Positions 1-5,655 of a DNA stretch of 12,253 nt are shown here, piece after piece. The DNA lies in the NCBI GenBank assembly GCA_041736255.1, contig JBGSTZ010000045.1:1-12253 (forward strand). Reading direction: 5' to 3'. Under the pieces are notes generated by a model. The model searched no databases, was not told where the DNA came from, and saw nothing but the letters and a program-made list of their open reading frames with translations. A program made the translations under genes and the position numbers. The stretch is from AVCC01 sp041736255. Its GTDB lineage: Bacteria > Pseudomonadota > Gammaproteobacteria > Burkholderiales > Burkholderiaceae_D. The stretch's first letter is position 1. Each line of letters starts with the position of its first letter.

Positions 1-1
1 T

Positions 2-379
2 GTCGGCCTGTGGGACGAAGTGCGCGACCGGCTCGACAGCCCCGCGCTGGCGCTGTCCGGTGGCCAGCAACAGCGATTGTGCATCGCCCGCGCGCTGGTG
101 CTGGAGCCGTCGGTGCTGCTGATGGACGAACCGTGCAGCGCGTTGGACCCGATTTCCTCCGCCGTGGTGGAAGAACTGATTCAGCGGTTGCGCGGACGCT
201 ACACGGTCGTCATCGTCACCCACAACCTAGCGCAGGCGCGGCGCATCGCCAATTACGCAGCGTTTTTCTGGATGAAGGAGCGGGTCGGCAAGCTGATCGA
301 GTTCGGACGCTGCCAGCCGCTGTTCGACACCCCGGCGAATCCACTGACGGCCGCGTATGTTTCAGGAATGCGCGGCTAA
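2..379 (+). CDS. pstB: Phosphate ABC transporter ATP-binding protein PstB, 3' part
   Basis: The gene enters from the left edge, so only the last ~125 residues are present. It is the ATPase subunit of the high-affinity phosphate importer PstSCAB and works at the inner membrane, driving phosphate uptake by ATP hydrolysis. Visible motifs in order are the ABC signature LSGGQQQR, Walker B with its flanks LLMDEPCSALDP, and the H-loop in IVTHN. The phrases LWDEVRDRL before the signature and DEPCSALDP are typical of PstB rather than of other ABC ATPases. The Walker A half lies outside the window. The C-terminal ~15 residues (NPLTAAYVSGMRG) are close to the usual PstB ending (phosphate-specific proteins end in TxDYIxGRFG) but diverged, so a PstB paralogue is possible. 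The next gene starts 51 nt downstream on the same strand. Confidence 0.88.
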   Translation, partial: VGLWDEVRDRLDSPALALSGGQQQRLCIARALVLEPSVLLMDEPCSALDPISSAVVEELIQRLRGRYTVVIVTHNLAQARRIANYAAFFWMKERVGKLIEFGRCQPLFDTPANPLTAAYVSGMRG

Positions 380-430
380 CATGCAGGCAGCCTGTCGGAC
401 AGTCAGGCAAAAATTAGAAAGGCGATTCAA

Positions 431-979
431 ATGGTAATGATTAGCAACATAAGCAACTTTCCTTACCCGTGGTATGTGCGACTTGTTTTTTGGTTGCAAC
501 GCCGTAAATACGGCACCGAACTGGAGCCGGCCCGCCTGTGGAGGCGCACGCCCAAGGTGTTTCTGGCGCTGACTGCGTTTTATCGTGCCATCGATCGCAA
601 AACTTCACCGATTGAACCAGCGCTGCGCTCACTGATTACCGTCAGGGTATCGCAGATCAACTGGTGCGCCTTTTGTGTCGATCTCAACTCCGCCACCGCA
701 CTTGAACGCGCGGTGCCGCCGGAGAAACTCGCAGACTTGCCGCAGTTCGGTGCGTCGCCGCATTACAGCGAACGGGAAAAAACCGCTTTGCGATTTGCGG
801 AAGCGGTGACCTATACCGAAGGCAGGATAGACGATGCGCTTGCAAGCCAGTTGCGGGTCCACTTCAGCGACGACGCGCTGATCGAACTCGCGGCGCTGAT
901 CGCATTTCAGAATCTGTCCAGCAAGTTCAATTCGGCGTTGGATGCCCAGGCACAAGGATTTTGCCGCAAGCCTGATTGA
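431..979 (+). CDS. AhpD-like / carboxymuconolactone decarboxylase family protein
   Basis: A 182-aa protein of the AhpD/CMD fold, a helical family that includes peroxidase-linked disulfide reductases and decarboxylases. The family mark is the redox pair in NWCAFCVDLN (Cys79, Cys82) inside the helix that follows the conserved LRSLITVRVSQIN segment. AhpD proper has CxxCxxxH; here the fourth position after the second Cys is Asn86, a variant I recall from other CMD-family proteins, so AhpD's proton-relay chemistry cannot be assumed. The C-terminal half (YSEREKTALRFAEAVT, then the ALIAFQNLSSKFNSAL helix) is also typical. There is no signal peptide, so it should be cytoplasmic, although the N-terminal ~25 residues are aromatic-rich. 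AAAGG 8 nt upstream supports the start at 431; an ATG two codons later is an alternative. The haem protein gene follows within ~50 nt, suggesting cotranscription. Substrate unknown. Confidence 0.8.
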   Translation: MVMISNISNFPYPWYVRLVFWLQRRKYGTELEPARLWRRTPKVFLALTAFYRAIDRKTSPIEPALRSLITVRVSQINWCAFCVDLNSATALERAVPPEKLADLPQFGASPHYSEREKTALRFAEAVTYTEGRIDDALASQLRVHFSDDALIELAALIAFQNLSSKFNSALDAQAQGFCRKPD

Positions 980-1029
980 TCTTCGTCTGATAATCCGGAG
1001 CAGCAAAAATGCAATTTCGAGGAGTGTTG

Positions 1030-2301
1030 ATGTTGCACCGTTATTCGCGCCTATGGCTGCCAGTGTTGATTCTGACCATATTTCTGGGCGGCTGCGAGCC
1101 CGCCCCCAAAGCACCAAAAATCTCCGCTCCGCAGCCAACGGCAGCATCCTCGTCCGAGTCGGAAACTGCGCGTTTTCTGGAAAAGCACTGGGCCAGGCCG
1201 TTGGCGCCGCAGGGCAAACTGCCGGCCCAGATTACGGCGCAAGGCATCTCGCTGGCGCCGCAAAGTTGCGCCAATTGCCACGCAAGTCAGTTCAAGGATT
1301 GGGGCGACAGCCTGCACAGTCGTGCCATGGGACCTGGCATCATGGGGCAGCTGCAGGAGATGCCGGCCCACGCGCACGACGATCATCAAAGCTGCATACG
1401 CTGCCATGCCCCGCTGGCGGAACAGGCCGACAGTCTGGTAGCCGCGCTCGAGGAACAGGCAAACAAACAACCGGCCAGCCTGCCCAAGATCCGGCCGTTG
1501 CACCAGCAAGGGCTAGTCTGCGCGGCCTGCCATGTGCGCAACAATGAATGGTACGGGCCGCCGCGGCGCGATGGCAGCCAGCCGGCCGGCGACCTGAGCG
1601 CTTCCCCGCACGGCGGCTGGAAAGCCAATCGCGCCTTTGAAAGTTCGCAGTTCTGCGCCGCCTGCCACCAGTTCAAGGACGACGAATACGCGCTCAACGG
1701 CAAGCTGCTGGAAAATACCTACAAAGAGTGGCAGGACAGCCGCTATGCGCGCCAGGGCGTCTCCTGCCAGACTTGCCACATGCCGGAAAGGCGTCACTTG
1801 TGGCGCGGCATCCACGATCCGGAGATGGTGAAAAAAGGAATCGAAATACGCGCCGGCGCGGTATCCGTCGCTAATGGCCAGGTCGCAGCGCGCCTTGACG
1901 TGGCCAATACTGGCGTCGGTCATTATTTTCCGACCTATGTCACGCCCAAGGTCGTGATTCGCGGCTTCCAGCAAGATGCGGCCGGCCGCAAGCTCGATGG
2001 GACGGAACAACAATTCGTAATCGGCCGCCAGGTGGCGCTGGACCTCAGCACGGAAATCGCCGATACGCGCATCGCGCCGGATGCCGAGGCGGCTTTCGAT
2101 TACCGCATGCCGCGCCACGGCCGCGCAACTTCCCTGATGTGGCAGGCAGAGGTTCAGCCTGATGCGTTTTATTTGGAATTCTATGTTTCATTGTTGGAAA
2201 GTGAGATGAAAGATAGCAACAGACAGTTGATTGCGCAAGCGCGCGATAGCGCCAGCGCATCGCCGTATATTGTTTTTTCCAGGCGCCTGGACTTGCCCTG
2301 A
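1030..2301 (+). CDS. Pentahaem c-type cytochrome lipoprotein (cytochrome c554-like)
   Basis: A 423-aa exported multihaem cytochrome. It has a short basic N-terminus, a hydrophobic stretch and a lipobox LGGC with Cys22, so it should be a lipid-anchored envelope protein. Five CxxCH haem sites are visible at residues 80-84 (CANCH), 122-126 (CIRCH), 164-168 (CAACH), 209-213 (CAACH) and 246-250 (CQTCH). The pattern of a CxxCH followed by a Trp and SxHxxAM resembles the cytochrome c554 family. The region after residue ~260 has no haem motif and looks like a beta-rich domain. GAGGAG lies 5 nt before this start; an in-frame ATG at 1009, with GGAG 8 nt upstream, would add seven residues and is also possible. 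By family, the role is electron transfer in the envelope; the partner is unknown. It follows the AhpD-like gene closely and precedes a REP-like element. Confidence 0.88.
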   Translation: MLHRYSRLWLPVLILTIFLGGCEPAPKAPKISAPQPTAASSSESETARFLEKHWARPLAPQGKLPAQITAQGISLAPQSCANCHASQFKDWGDSLHSRAMGPGIMGQLQEMPAHAHDDHQSCIRCHAPLAEQADSLVAALEEQANKQPASLPKIRPLHQQGLVCAACHVRNNEWYGPPRRDGSQPAGDLSASPHGGWKANRAFESSQFCAACHQFKDDEYALNGKLLENTYKEWQDSRYARQGVSCQTCHMPERRHLWRGIHDPEMVKKGIEIRAGAVSVANGQVAARLDVANTGVGHYFPTYVTPKVVIRGFQQDAAGRKLDGTEQQFVIGRQVALDLSTEIADTRIAPDAEAAFDYRMPRHGRATSLMWQAEVQPDAFYLEFYVSLLESEMKDSNRQLIAQARDSASASPYIVFSRRLDLP

Positions 2302-2389
2302 TCGGCTTATTATTTCGAATACGACTGTAAAAAAAATGTGGGCTGCTGCGACTTAAAAAAATCGCGGCGATTCGGGATGCCAACGTTTA

Positions 2390-2440
2390 TAGGTGCGAAT
2401 TTATTCACATCAGTTAAGAGTGCGAATAAATTCGCACCTA
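2390..2440. repeat. REP-like palindromic pair (17-bp perfect inverted repeat)
   Basis: Bases 2390-2406 (TAGGTGCGAATTTATTC) are the exact reverse complement of 2424-2440, separated by 17 nt. The right copy is itself a palindrome, GTGCGAATAAATTCGCAC at 2420-2437, and the left copy is the same palindrome with a small decay (ATTCACAT). Similarity continues a few bases into the spacer, so these look like two copies of one short repeat facing each other, as in BIME/REP elements of proteobacteria. It lies between the pentahaem gene and the NPCAAK cytochrome and could act as a transcription boundary or mRNA stabiliser. Confidence 0.8.
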
Positions 2441-2462
2441 CGGCGCTGCGAGGCCGGAGAAG

Positions 2463-2476
2463 AAGTATCAATACTT
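2463..2476. promoter_or_regulatory. Short palindrome upstream of the NPCAAK cytochrome
   Basis: AAGTATCAATACTT is a perfect inverted repeat (6 bp arms, 2 nt centre) ending 22 nt before the start codon at 2499. Its size and place suit an operator or a leader element, but no matching regulator is present in the window, so this is only a candidate. Confidence 0.3.
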
Positions 2477-2498
2477 TAATTCAAAACAGGAGATTGTC

Positions 2499-3179
2499 AT
2501 GAACTTGTACGGGAAACCCCGAAACAGCCGCATTACCGCAATGATTTCCACCGGACTTTTGGCCGCCGCCTTTGGCGGGGCAGCACTTGCTGCCAATCCT
2601 TGCGCGCCCAAGAACCCCTGCGCCGCCAAGGCCGCCAACCCTTGTGCAGCCAAGAATCCCTGTGCAGCTAAAAACCCTTGCGCAGCCAAGAACCCCTGTG
2701 CCGCGGGCGCCAAAGTGGATGTTAAGAAAATTCTGCGCCCGGCCGGCTACAAGCCATACAAGGGAAAAAAGGCAGACCTGATTGCCGAAGGCGAGCGTCT
2801 CGCCAAGGATCCCAAACTGAGCACCAATGGCGCAGCTTGCATGACTTGCCATCAGGCCAACGGCGCATATCAGGCAACTTTCGCCAAGCCTTACCCGCAT
2901 CCGGTTCAGATGGCGCAAGACATCGGCATAAAAAAGATCAATCTCGATGAAATGATCCAGTTGTGCATGGCCAAGCCGATGGCGGCCAAGCCACTGCCTT
3001 GGAATTCCAAGGAGCTTGCGTCGCTGGTCGCCTACTTCGGCGAGGTGCAAAAAGGATACAAGCCGGCCGCAGCGATGGCCAATCCGTGCGCGGCGAAGAA
3101 TCCATGTGCTGCTAAAAATCCATGCGCGGCCAAGAACCCATGCGCAGCCAAAAACCCGTGTGCAGCCAAGAAGATGTAA
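2499..3179 (+). CDS. Secreted monohaem cytochrome c with NPCAAK-repeat arms at both ends
   Basis: A 226-aa protein with an unusual layout. Residues 1-31 form a Sec signal peptide ending AALA. Residues 33-70 hold six copies of the motif NPCA(A/P)K/G with Cys at 35, 41, 49, 55, 61 and 67. Residues ~73-190 form a class I type cytochrome c domain with one haem site CMTCH (114-118) and a likely axial Met at 157 or 161 (LCMAKPM). Residues 195-224 hold five more uninterrupted NPCAAK copies (Cys 197, 203, 209, 215, 221). A further Cys156 sits in the haem domain. AGGAG 6 nt upstream fixes the start. By family, the central domain should shuttle single electrons in the periplasm or at the cell surface. 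The arms are lysine- and cysteine-rich and could bind metal, crosslink or tether the cytochrome; that is inference. A sister repeat protein lies ~1 kb downstream. Confidence 0.9.
   Translation: MNLYGKPRNSRITAMISTGLLAAAFGGAALAANPCAPKNPCAAKAANPCAAKNPCAAKNPCAAKNPCAAGAKVDVKKILRPAGYKPYKGKKADLIAEGERLAKDPKLSTNGAACMTCHQANGAYQATFAKPYPHPVQMAQDIGIKKINLDEMIQLCMAKPMAAKPLPWNSKELASLVAYFGEVQKGYKPAAAMANPCAAKNPCAAKNPCAAKNPCAAKNPCAAKKM
2595..2708 (+). repeat. N-terminal NPCAAK coding repeat array (6 units)
   Basis: Six units, mostly of 18 nt, code for NPC(A)xK; one unit carries two extra Ala codons (Cys spacing 6, 8, 6, 6, 6). Third codon positions differ freely between units (Pro cct/ccc, Cys tgc/tgt, Ala gcg/gcc/gca/gct) while the amino acids hold, which indicates selection on the peptide and not recent DNA slippage. 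The last unit ends in Gly instead of Lys and leads into the cytochrome domain. Confidence 0.9.
3081..3170 (+). repeat. C-terminal NPCAAK coding repeat array (5 units)
   Basis: Five uninterrupted 18-nt units code for perfect NPCAAK, followed by KM and the stop. Codons again vary between units (ccg/cca for Pro, tgc/tgt for Cys, aag/aaa for Lys). The protein sequence is more regular than in the N-terminal array, with Cys exactly every six residues. Confidence 0.9.
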
Positions 3180-3186
3180 CGCCAGA

Positions 3187-3215
3187 TCGCCCCGGCTTTA
3201 AGCTAGCCGGGGCGA
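3187..3215 (+). terminator. GC-rich hairpin after the NPCAAK cytochrome
   Basis: An 11-bp perfect stem (TCGCCCCGGCT with AGCCGGGGCGA) with a 7-nt loop starts 7 nt after the stop codon. No T-run follows, so this is either an atypical intrinsic terminator or an mRNA 3' stabiliser; it may set the expression of the cytochrome apart from the gene downstream. Confidence 0.55.
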
Positions 3216-3261
3216 ACACTCAAGTGCGCGGCAGGACGCGCCAAATCGATTGCATCAAAGC

Positions 3262-3996
3262 ATGAACATGAATCCAAATCTGAAAACCTTACCGCGTGCA
3301 TTGCGCGCATCGATGCTGGCTGCCGGCAAGGAAATCCGCGAGTGCTACCGGGTCATGGAGAAAGCCGATCTGAATATCGTCGGCGAGGTCTTGCGCGGGC
3401 AGGGCGATTTCGTCGAGATGGAGCACTACCCGCGCGACGACGTCTTCGATAGCGAGACTTACGGCCAGTACTACTATCACGCCCATCGCGGCGGCGAAGT
3501 GGAGCACGGGCATTTCCACACCTTCCTGCGCGCCGGCGGCATGCCAGCAGGCAGCGCGCCGATCGATTACCCGCTGGCAAGCGAAGCCTGGCCGGCCGGC
3601 GACGACGCGATCTGCCATCTGATCGCCATTTCGATGGATGCCTGGGGTTATCCGACCGGGATTTTCTGCACCAACCGCTGGGTTACCGATGAAGCCTGGT
3701 ATCCGGCCGAGCAGGTGATCGCCATGCTGGACCGTTTCGCCATTGATCATGCATCCCCCAACTGGTGCGTCAATCGCTGGCTAAGCGCCATGTTGCGGCT
3801 GTATCGCCCGCATATTGAAGTTCTGATCCGGCAGCGCGATATGGTGCTGGCCGAGTGGCAGGCGCAACATCCTGCTGCCGACATATTCGAGGACCGGGCG
3901 CTGGATATCACCTGCGCTCTGCCGATTTCGGTCGAGCAACTGATAGAGGAACTCGAGAGTCTGGATGCGCCGCTGGAACAGAGTAAATCACTGTAA
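3262..3996 (+). CDS. Conserved-looking His-rich hypothetical protein
   Basis: A 244-aa protein that I cannot assign to a named family with confidence. It has no signal peptide or membrane segment, so it should be cytoplasmic. Its most striking part is a His- and Tyr-rich stretch at about residues 70-90 (YYYHAHRGGEVEHGHFHTF), which has the look of a metal site, followed by LRAGGMPAG. The centre holds AWGYPTGIFCTNRWVT and the C-terminal third is helical and acidic. Codon use resembles its neighbours and the frame is intact over 735 nt, so it is a real gene. The start is uncertain: ATG at 3262 is chosen, but TTG at 3250 and ATG at 3268 are in frame and none has a good ribosome binding site. It lies between the two NPCAAK genes on the same strand, so a role in their maturation or metal supply is possible but untested. 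Confidence 0.72.
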   Translation: MNMNPNLKTLPRALRASMLAAGKEIRECYRVMEKADLNIVGEVLRGQGDFVEMEHYPRDDVFDSETYGQYYYHAHRGGEVEHGHFHTFLRAGGMPAGSAPIDYPLASEAWPAGDDAICHLIAISMDAWGYPTGIFCTNRWVTDEAWYPAEQVIAMLDRFAIDHASPNWCVNRWLSAMLRLYRPHIEVLIRQRDMVLAEWQAQHPAADIFEDRALDITCALPISVEQLIEELESLDAPLEQSKSL

Positions 3997-4110
3997 GAAA
4001 GCAGCGATCTGCCCCGACTGAGGTATCAGGAAAACAAAATGGGCAACCATTTTTCCCGATTGCTGGCTTGGTCATTGCGCATTGCCGGCGTGACGAAGTT
4101 GGCGCCTGAT

Positions 4111-4130
4111 GGCACGAATGTGCCGATTTT
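4111..4130 (+). terminator. Small hairpin with T-run before the second NPCAAK gene
   Basis: GGCAC-GAAT-GTGCC followed by GATTTTT gives a 5-bp stem and a short T-run, 34 nt before the start codon at 4164. It is weak for a terminator. It could be an attenuator in the leader of the small repeat protein, or end transcripts from the upstream gene. Confidence 0.25.
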
Positions 4131-4163
4131 TATCTGATTTTCACTTGATTGGAAGGATTTATC

Positions 4164-4487
4164 ATGCAAACACTATCCCGCAAAGCACTCTCCGTTGGAC
4201 TTGCTGCGCTGAGCGCCGTTGCGTTCTCACTGCCGGTTGCCGCAGCCGACATTGCCGCCAACCCTTGTGCGGCAAAATCCATGAATCCGTGCGCCGCCAA
4301 GACGGCAAATCCCTGTGCCGCCAACCCCTGCGCACCGCTCAAGAAGAACGGCAAGATGAAGGCTGCCAATCCTTGCGCTGCCAAGACCATGAACCCGTGT
4401 GCAGCCAAAACCGCTAACCCCTGCGCTGCCAAGCCGGCCAATCCTTGCGCCGCCAAAGCCATGAATCCTTGCGCCGCCAAGAAATAA
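4164..4487 (+). CDS. Small secreted protein made of NPCAAK repeats
   Basis: A 107-aa protein: a Sec signal peptide (residues 1-28, hydrophobic core then LPVAAA) followed by nine NPCA units to the end. Cys lies at 35, 43, 51, 56, 71, 79, 87, 95 and 103. Most units are octapeptides NPCAAKxx, with xx as SM, TA, TM, PA or AM, unlike the hexapeptide register of the cytochrome arms. A lysine-rich linker (PLKKNGKMK, residues 58-66) splits the array into 4 + 5. There are no aromatic or acidic residues in the repeat region, so the mature protein is strongly basic and rich in Cys, Ala, Pro and Asn. GGAAGGA 6 nt upstream fixes ATG 4164; an in-frame TTG at 4149 overlaps this site and is rejected. No catalytic domain is present. 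It could be a metal-binding, matrix or partner protein for the NPCAAK cytochrome (inference). Confidence 0.88.
   Translation: MQTLSRKALSVGLAALSAVAFSLPVAAADIAANPCAAKSMNPCAAKTANPCAANPCAPLKKNGKMKAANPCAAKTMNPCAAKTANPCAAKPANPCAAKAMNPCAAKK
4260..4481 (+). repeat. NPCAAK coding repeat array (9 units, mostly 24 nt)
   Basis: Nine units coding for NPCA(A)K, mostly on a 24-nt period, with one shortened unit (NPCAA then NPCAP) and a linker in the middle. Synonymous sites differ between units (aac/aat, cct/ccg/ccc, tgt/tgc), again showing an old array held at the protein level. Confidence 0.88.
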
Positions 4488-4888
4488 GCTGTTGTTCGAA
4501 TCAAGGAAGATCGCTAGTTGACCGGCATACGCGTTAGTCTCCAGGCTGATGCGCTTGCTGGTCAACTGCAAGCTTGATTCGTGAGCGCCTGAATCACCAG
4601 AACCATTTTTAAATATTTTGGAGATCTATTGCATTTCATGATGTTTGATGCAGGAATGACATACTCCCATGATATTCTATAAAAAACACTATTTACCGCA
4701 TATAATCATTGCGATAAAAATAATACACATGTCTGTATATTGATTCATGCGTGCAACTTGCATGTCATCGGCGACCCGGATGAAGCTTACATCGGTGCGC
4801 ATGGCAGGTCATGCTGTTTGATGTATTTAGTGCAAGCCATGATTGCCAGCCATAGGCCGGTCTAACTCTTTGCTCGGAGGTGTGCAAC
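4488..4888. other. Intergenic region with a long hairpin and an AT-rich stretch
   Basis: No gene is seen in these 401 nt. The first part holds a large nested inverted repeat (4497-4581, listed separately). From about 4600 to 4740 the sequence turns clearly AT-rich compared with its surroundings, which suits a promoter region for the membrane protein gene that starts at 4889 or for a small RNA. I cannot assign definite -35 and -10 boxes. Confidence 0.5.
4497..4581. other. Nested long inverted repeat (candidate terminator or structured RNA)
   Basis: Two stems are nested. The outer one is CGAATCAAG (4497-4505) with CTTGATTCG (4573-4581). The inner one is AGTTGACCGGCA (4516-4527) with TGCTGGTCAACT (4556-4567), 12 bp with one G-T pair. 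Five to ten unpaired bases lie between them and 28 nt in the loop, where short GCG/CGC pairing can continue. It begins 9 nt after the stop codon of the small NPCAAK gene. No T-run follows, so it may be a 3' stabilising structure, a small RNA or a remnant of a short mobile element. Confidence 0.55.
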
Positions 4889-5377
4889 ATGCTGACAAGC
4901 GTCGCCGGGGACATCGGATTCAAACTCCACAAGATACTCAACGGATCGATCATTGTGCTCGCCTTGCTGACCGTGCTGGAGAGCGCCGCGCTAACCGAAT
5001 GGAGCGCGATGGCGACCATCTTCATGACGCTCGGTGCAAACGCCGTCGCGGAAGCCTTCTCGCGCGGACTGGCCGATGAGATCGCGAGCAAACGCCGGGT
5101 GACTTTTTCGGGAGCAACTGCCTTGCTGCGCAGTTCGCTCATCGTCGTCACGCCCGGCATTGTGCCTGCAATGGCGTTCATTGCCGTTTCCGCCGGCTGG
5201 TTACCTCTTGGCAAGGCTTTCGCCGGGGCTTGCTGGTTTCTTGTATTCGTGCTTTTCGCCGCCGGCTACATTGCATGCATGGTCGGCGGCGGAAGGGTCT
5301 GGCGCGGCCTGCTCTACGGTGCTGTCATCAGCACGTTTGGGTTGGGGATCGTCGCCTTGCGCCTGATGACGGTTTAA
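4889..5377 (+). CDS. Integral membrane protein of unknown function
   Basis: A 162-aa protein with about four to five membrane segments: roughly residues 18-36, 42-60, 82-107, 112-134 and 139-160. The segments between 25 and 65 carry acidic residues within the membrane (VLESAAL, GANAVAEAF), and a charged loop (GLADEIASKRRVT) follows. The acidic intramembrane residues faintly recall VIT/CCC1-type metal transporters, but the protein is shorter and I see no firm motif, so I give no function. GGAGG lies 8 nt before ATG 4889; a GTG at 4880 overlaps that site and is rejected. It stands alone after a long intergenic region and converges with the minus-strand pair that ends at 5475. Confidence 0.7.
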   Translation: MLTSVAGDIGFKLHKILNGSIIVLALLTVLESAALTEWSAMATIFMTLGANAVAEAFSRGLADEIASKRRVTFSGATALLRSSLIVVTPGIVPAMAFIAVSAGWLPLGKAFAGACWFLVFVLFAAGYIACMVGGGRVWRGLLYGAVISTFGLGIVALRLMTV

Positions 5378-5474
5378 TCTGGAGCGTCGCGCACGTTTTT
5401 GAGAGCGGTCAACGCAAGCGCAATAAAACCGAGCATGATTTTTGTTTGCAAAAAGTAATCCCTGCGGCCTCTGC

Positions 5475-5606
5475 CTACTTGTCCCTGCCGTTGAAAAACA
5501 AATATTTGATCAGCGCGCCAACAGCCAGCACCAGCACCATAAGACCCAGGAGCCAGAACAGTCCCATACCCCACATTATCCCGCCATCCAACATTCCATC
5601 CATCAT
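5475..5606 (-). CDS. 43-aa single-span membrane protein
   Basis: A short gene that length cut-offs would miss. It begins MMDGMLDGGIMWGMGLFWLL, runs through one hydrophobic span (about residues 14-33) and ends with a basic tail (IKYLFFNGRDK). The sequence AGAGGAG lies just upstream; it is 3 nt from the first ATG and 6 nt from the second, so the start may be the second Met (5603). It sits 49 nt downstream of the flavoprotein gene on the same strand, which suggests one transcript. The Met/Trp/Gly-rich start followed by one span resembles small proteins often found near metal-resistance genes (recollection, not a search). A topology with the Met-rich end in the periplasm is possible. Function unknown. 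Confidence 0.68.
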   Translation of the reverse strand: MMDGMLDGGIMWGMGLFWLLGLMVLVLAVGALIKYLFFNGRDK

Positions 5607-5655
5607 CTGCTCCTCTGGTTAATATTCCGGCTGTATTCCGGCTGCTGGCGCCGCT

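Noticed and set aside
2390..2440. CRISPR array
   Set aside because: Only two copies in inverted orientation with one spacer-like gap; no direct repeats and no cas genes.
2468..3050. Long minus-strand repeat ORFs rich in AAQGFLAAQG and similar
   Set aside because: These are antisense shadows of the NPCAAK arrays; the plus-strand genes have signal peptides, ribosome binding sites and a haem domain.
4039..4137. Possible 32-aa ORF (MGNHFSRLLAWSLRIAGVTK...) upstream of the small NPCAAK gene
   Set aside because: It has only a weak AGGA upstream, no recognisable features and overlaps a small hairpin; it could be a leader peptide but the support is too thin.
5374..5474. Minus-strand fragment coding MLGFIALALTALKNVRDAPD
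   Set aside because: Only 20 residues after a Met, no ribosome binding site, and it lies in the gap between convergent genes.
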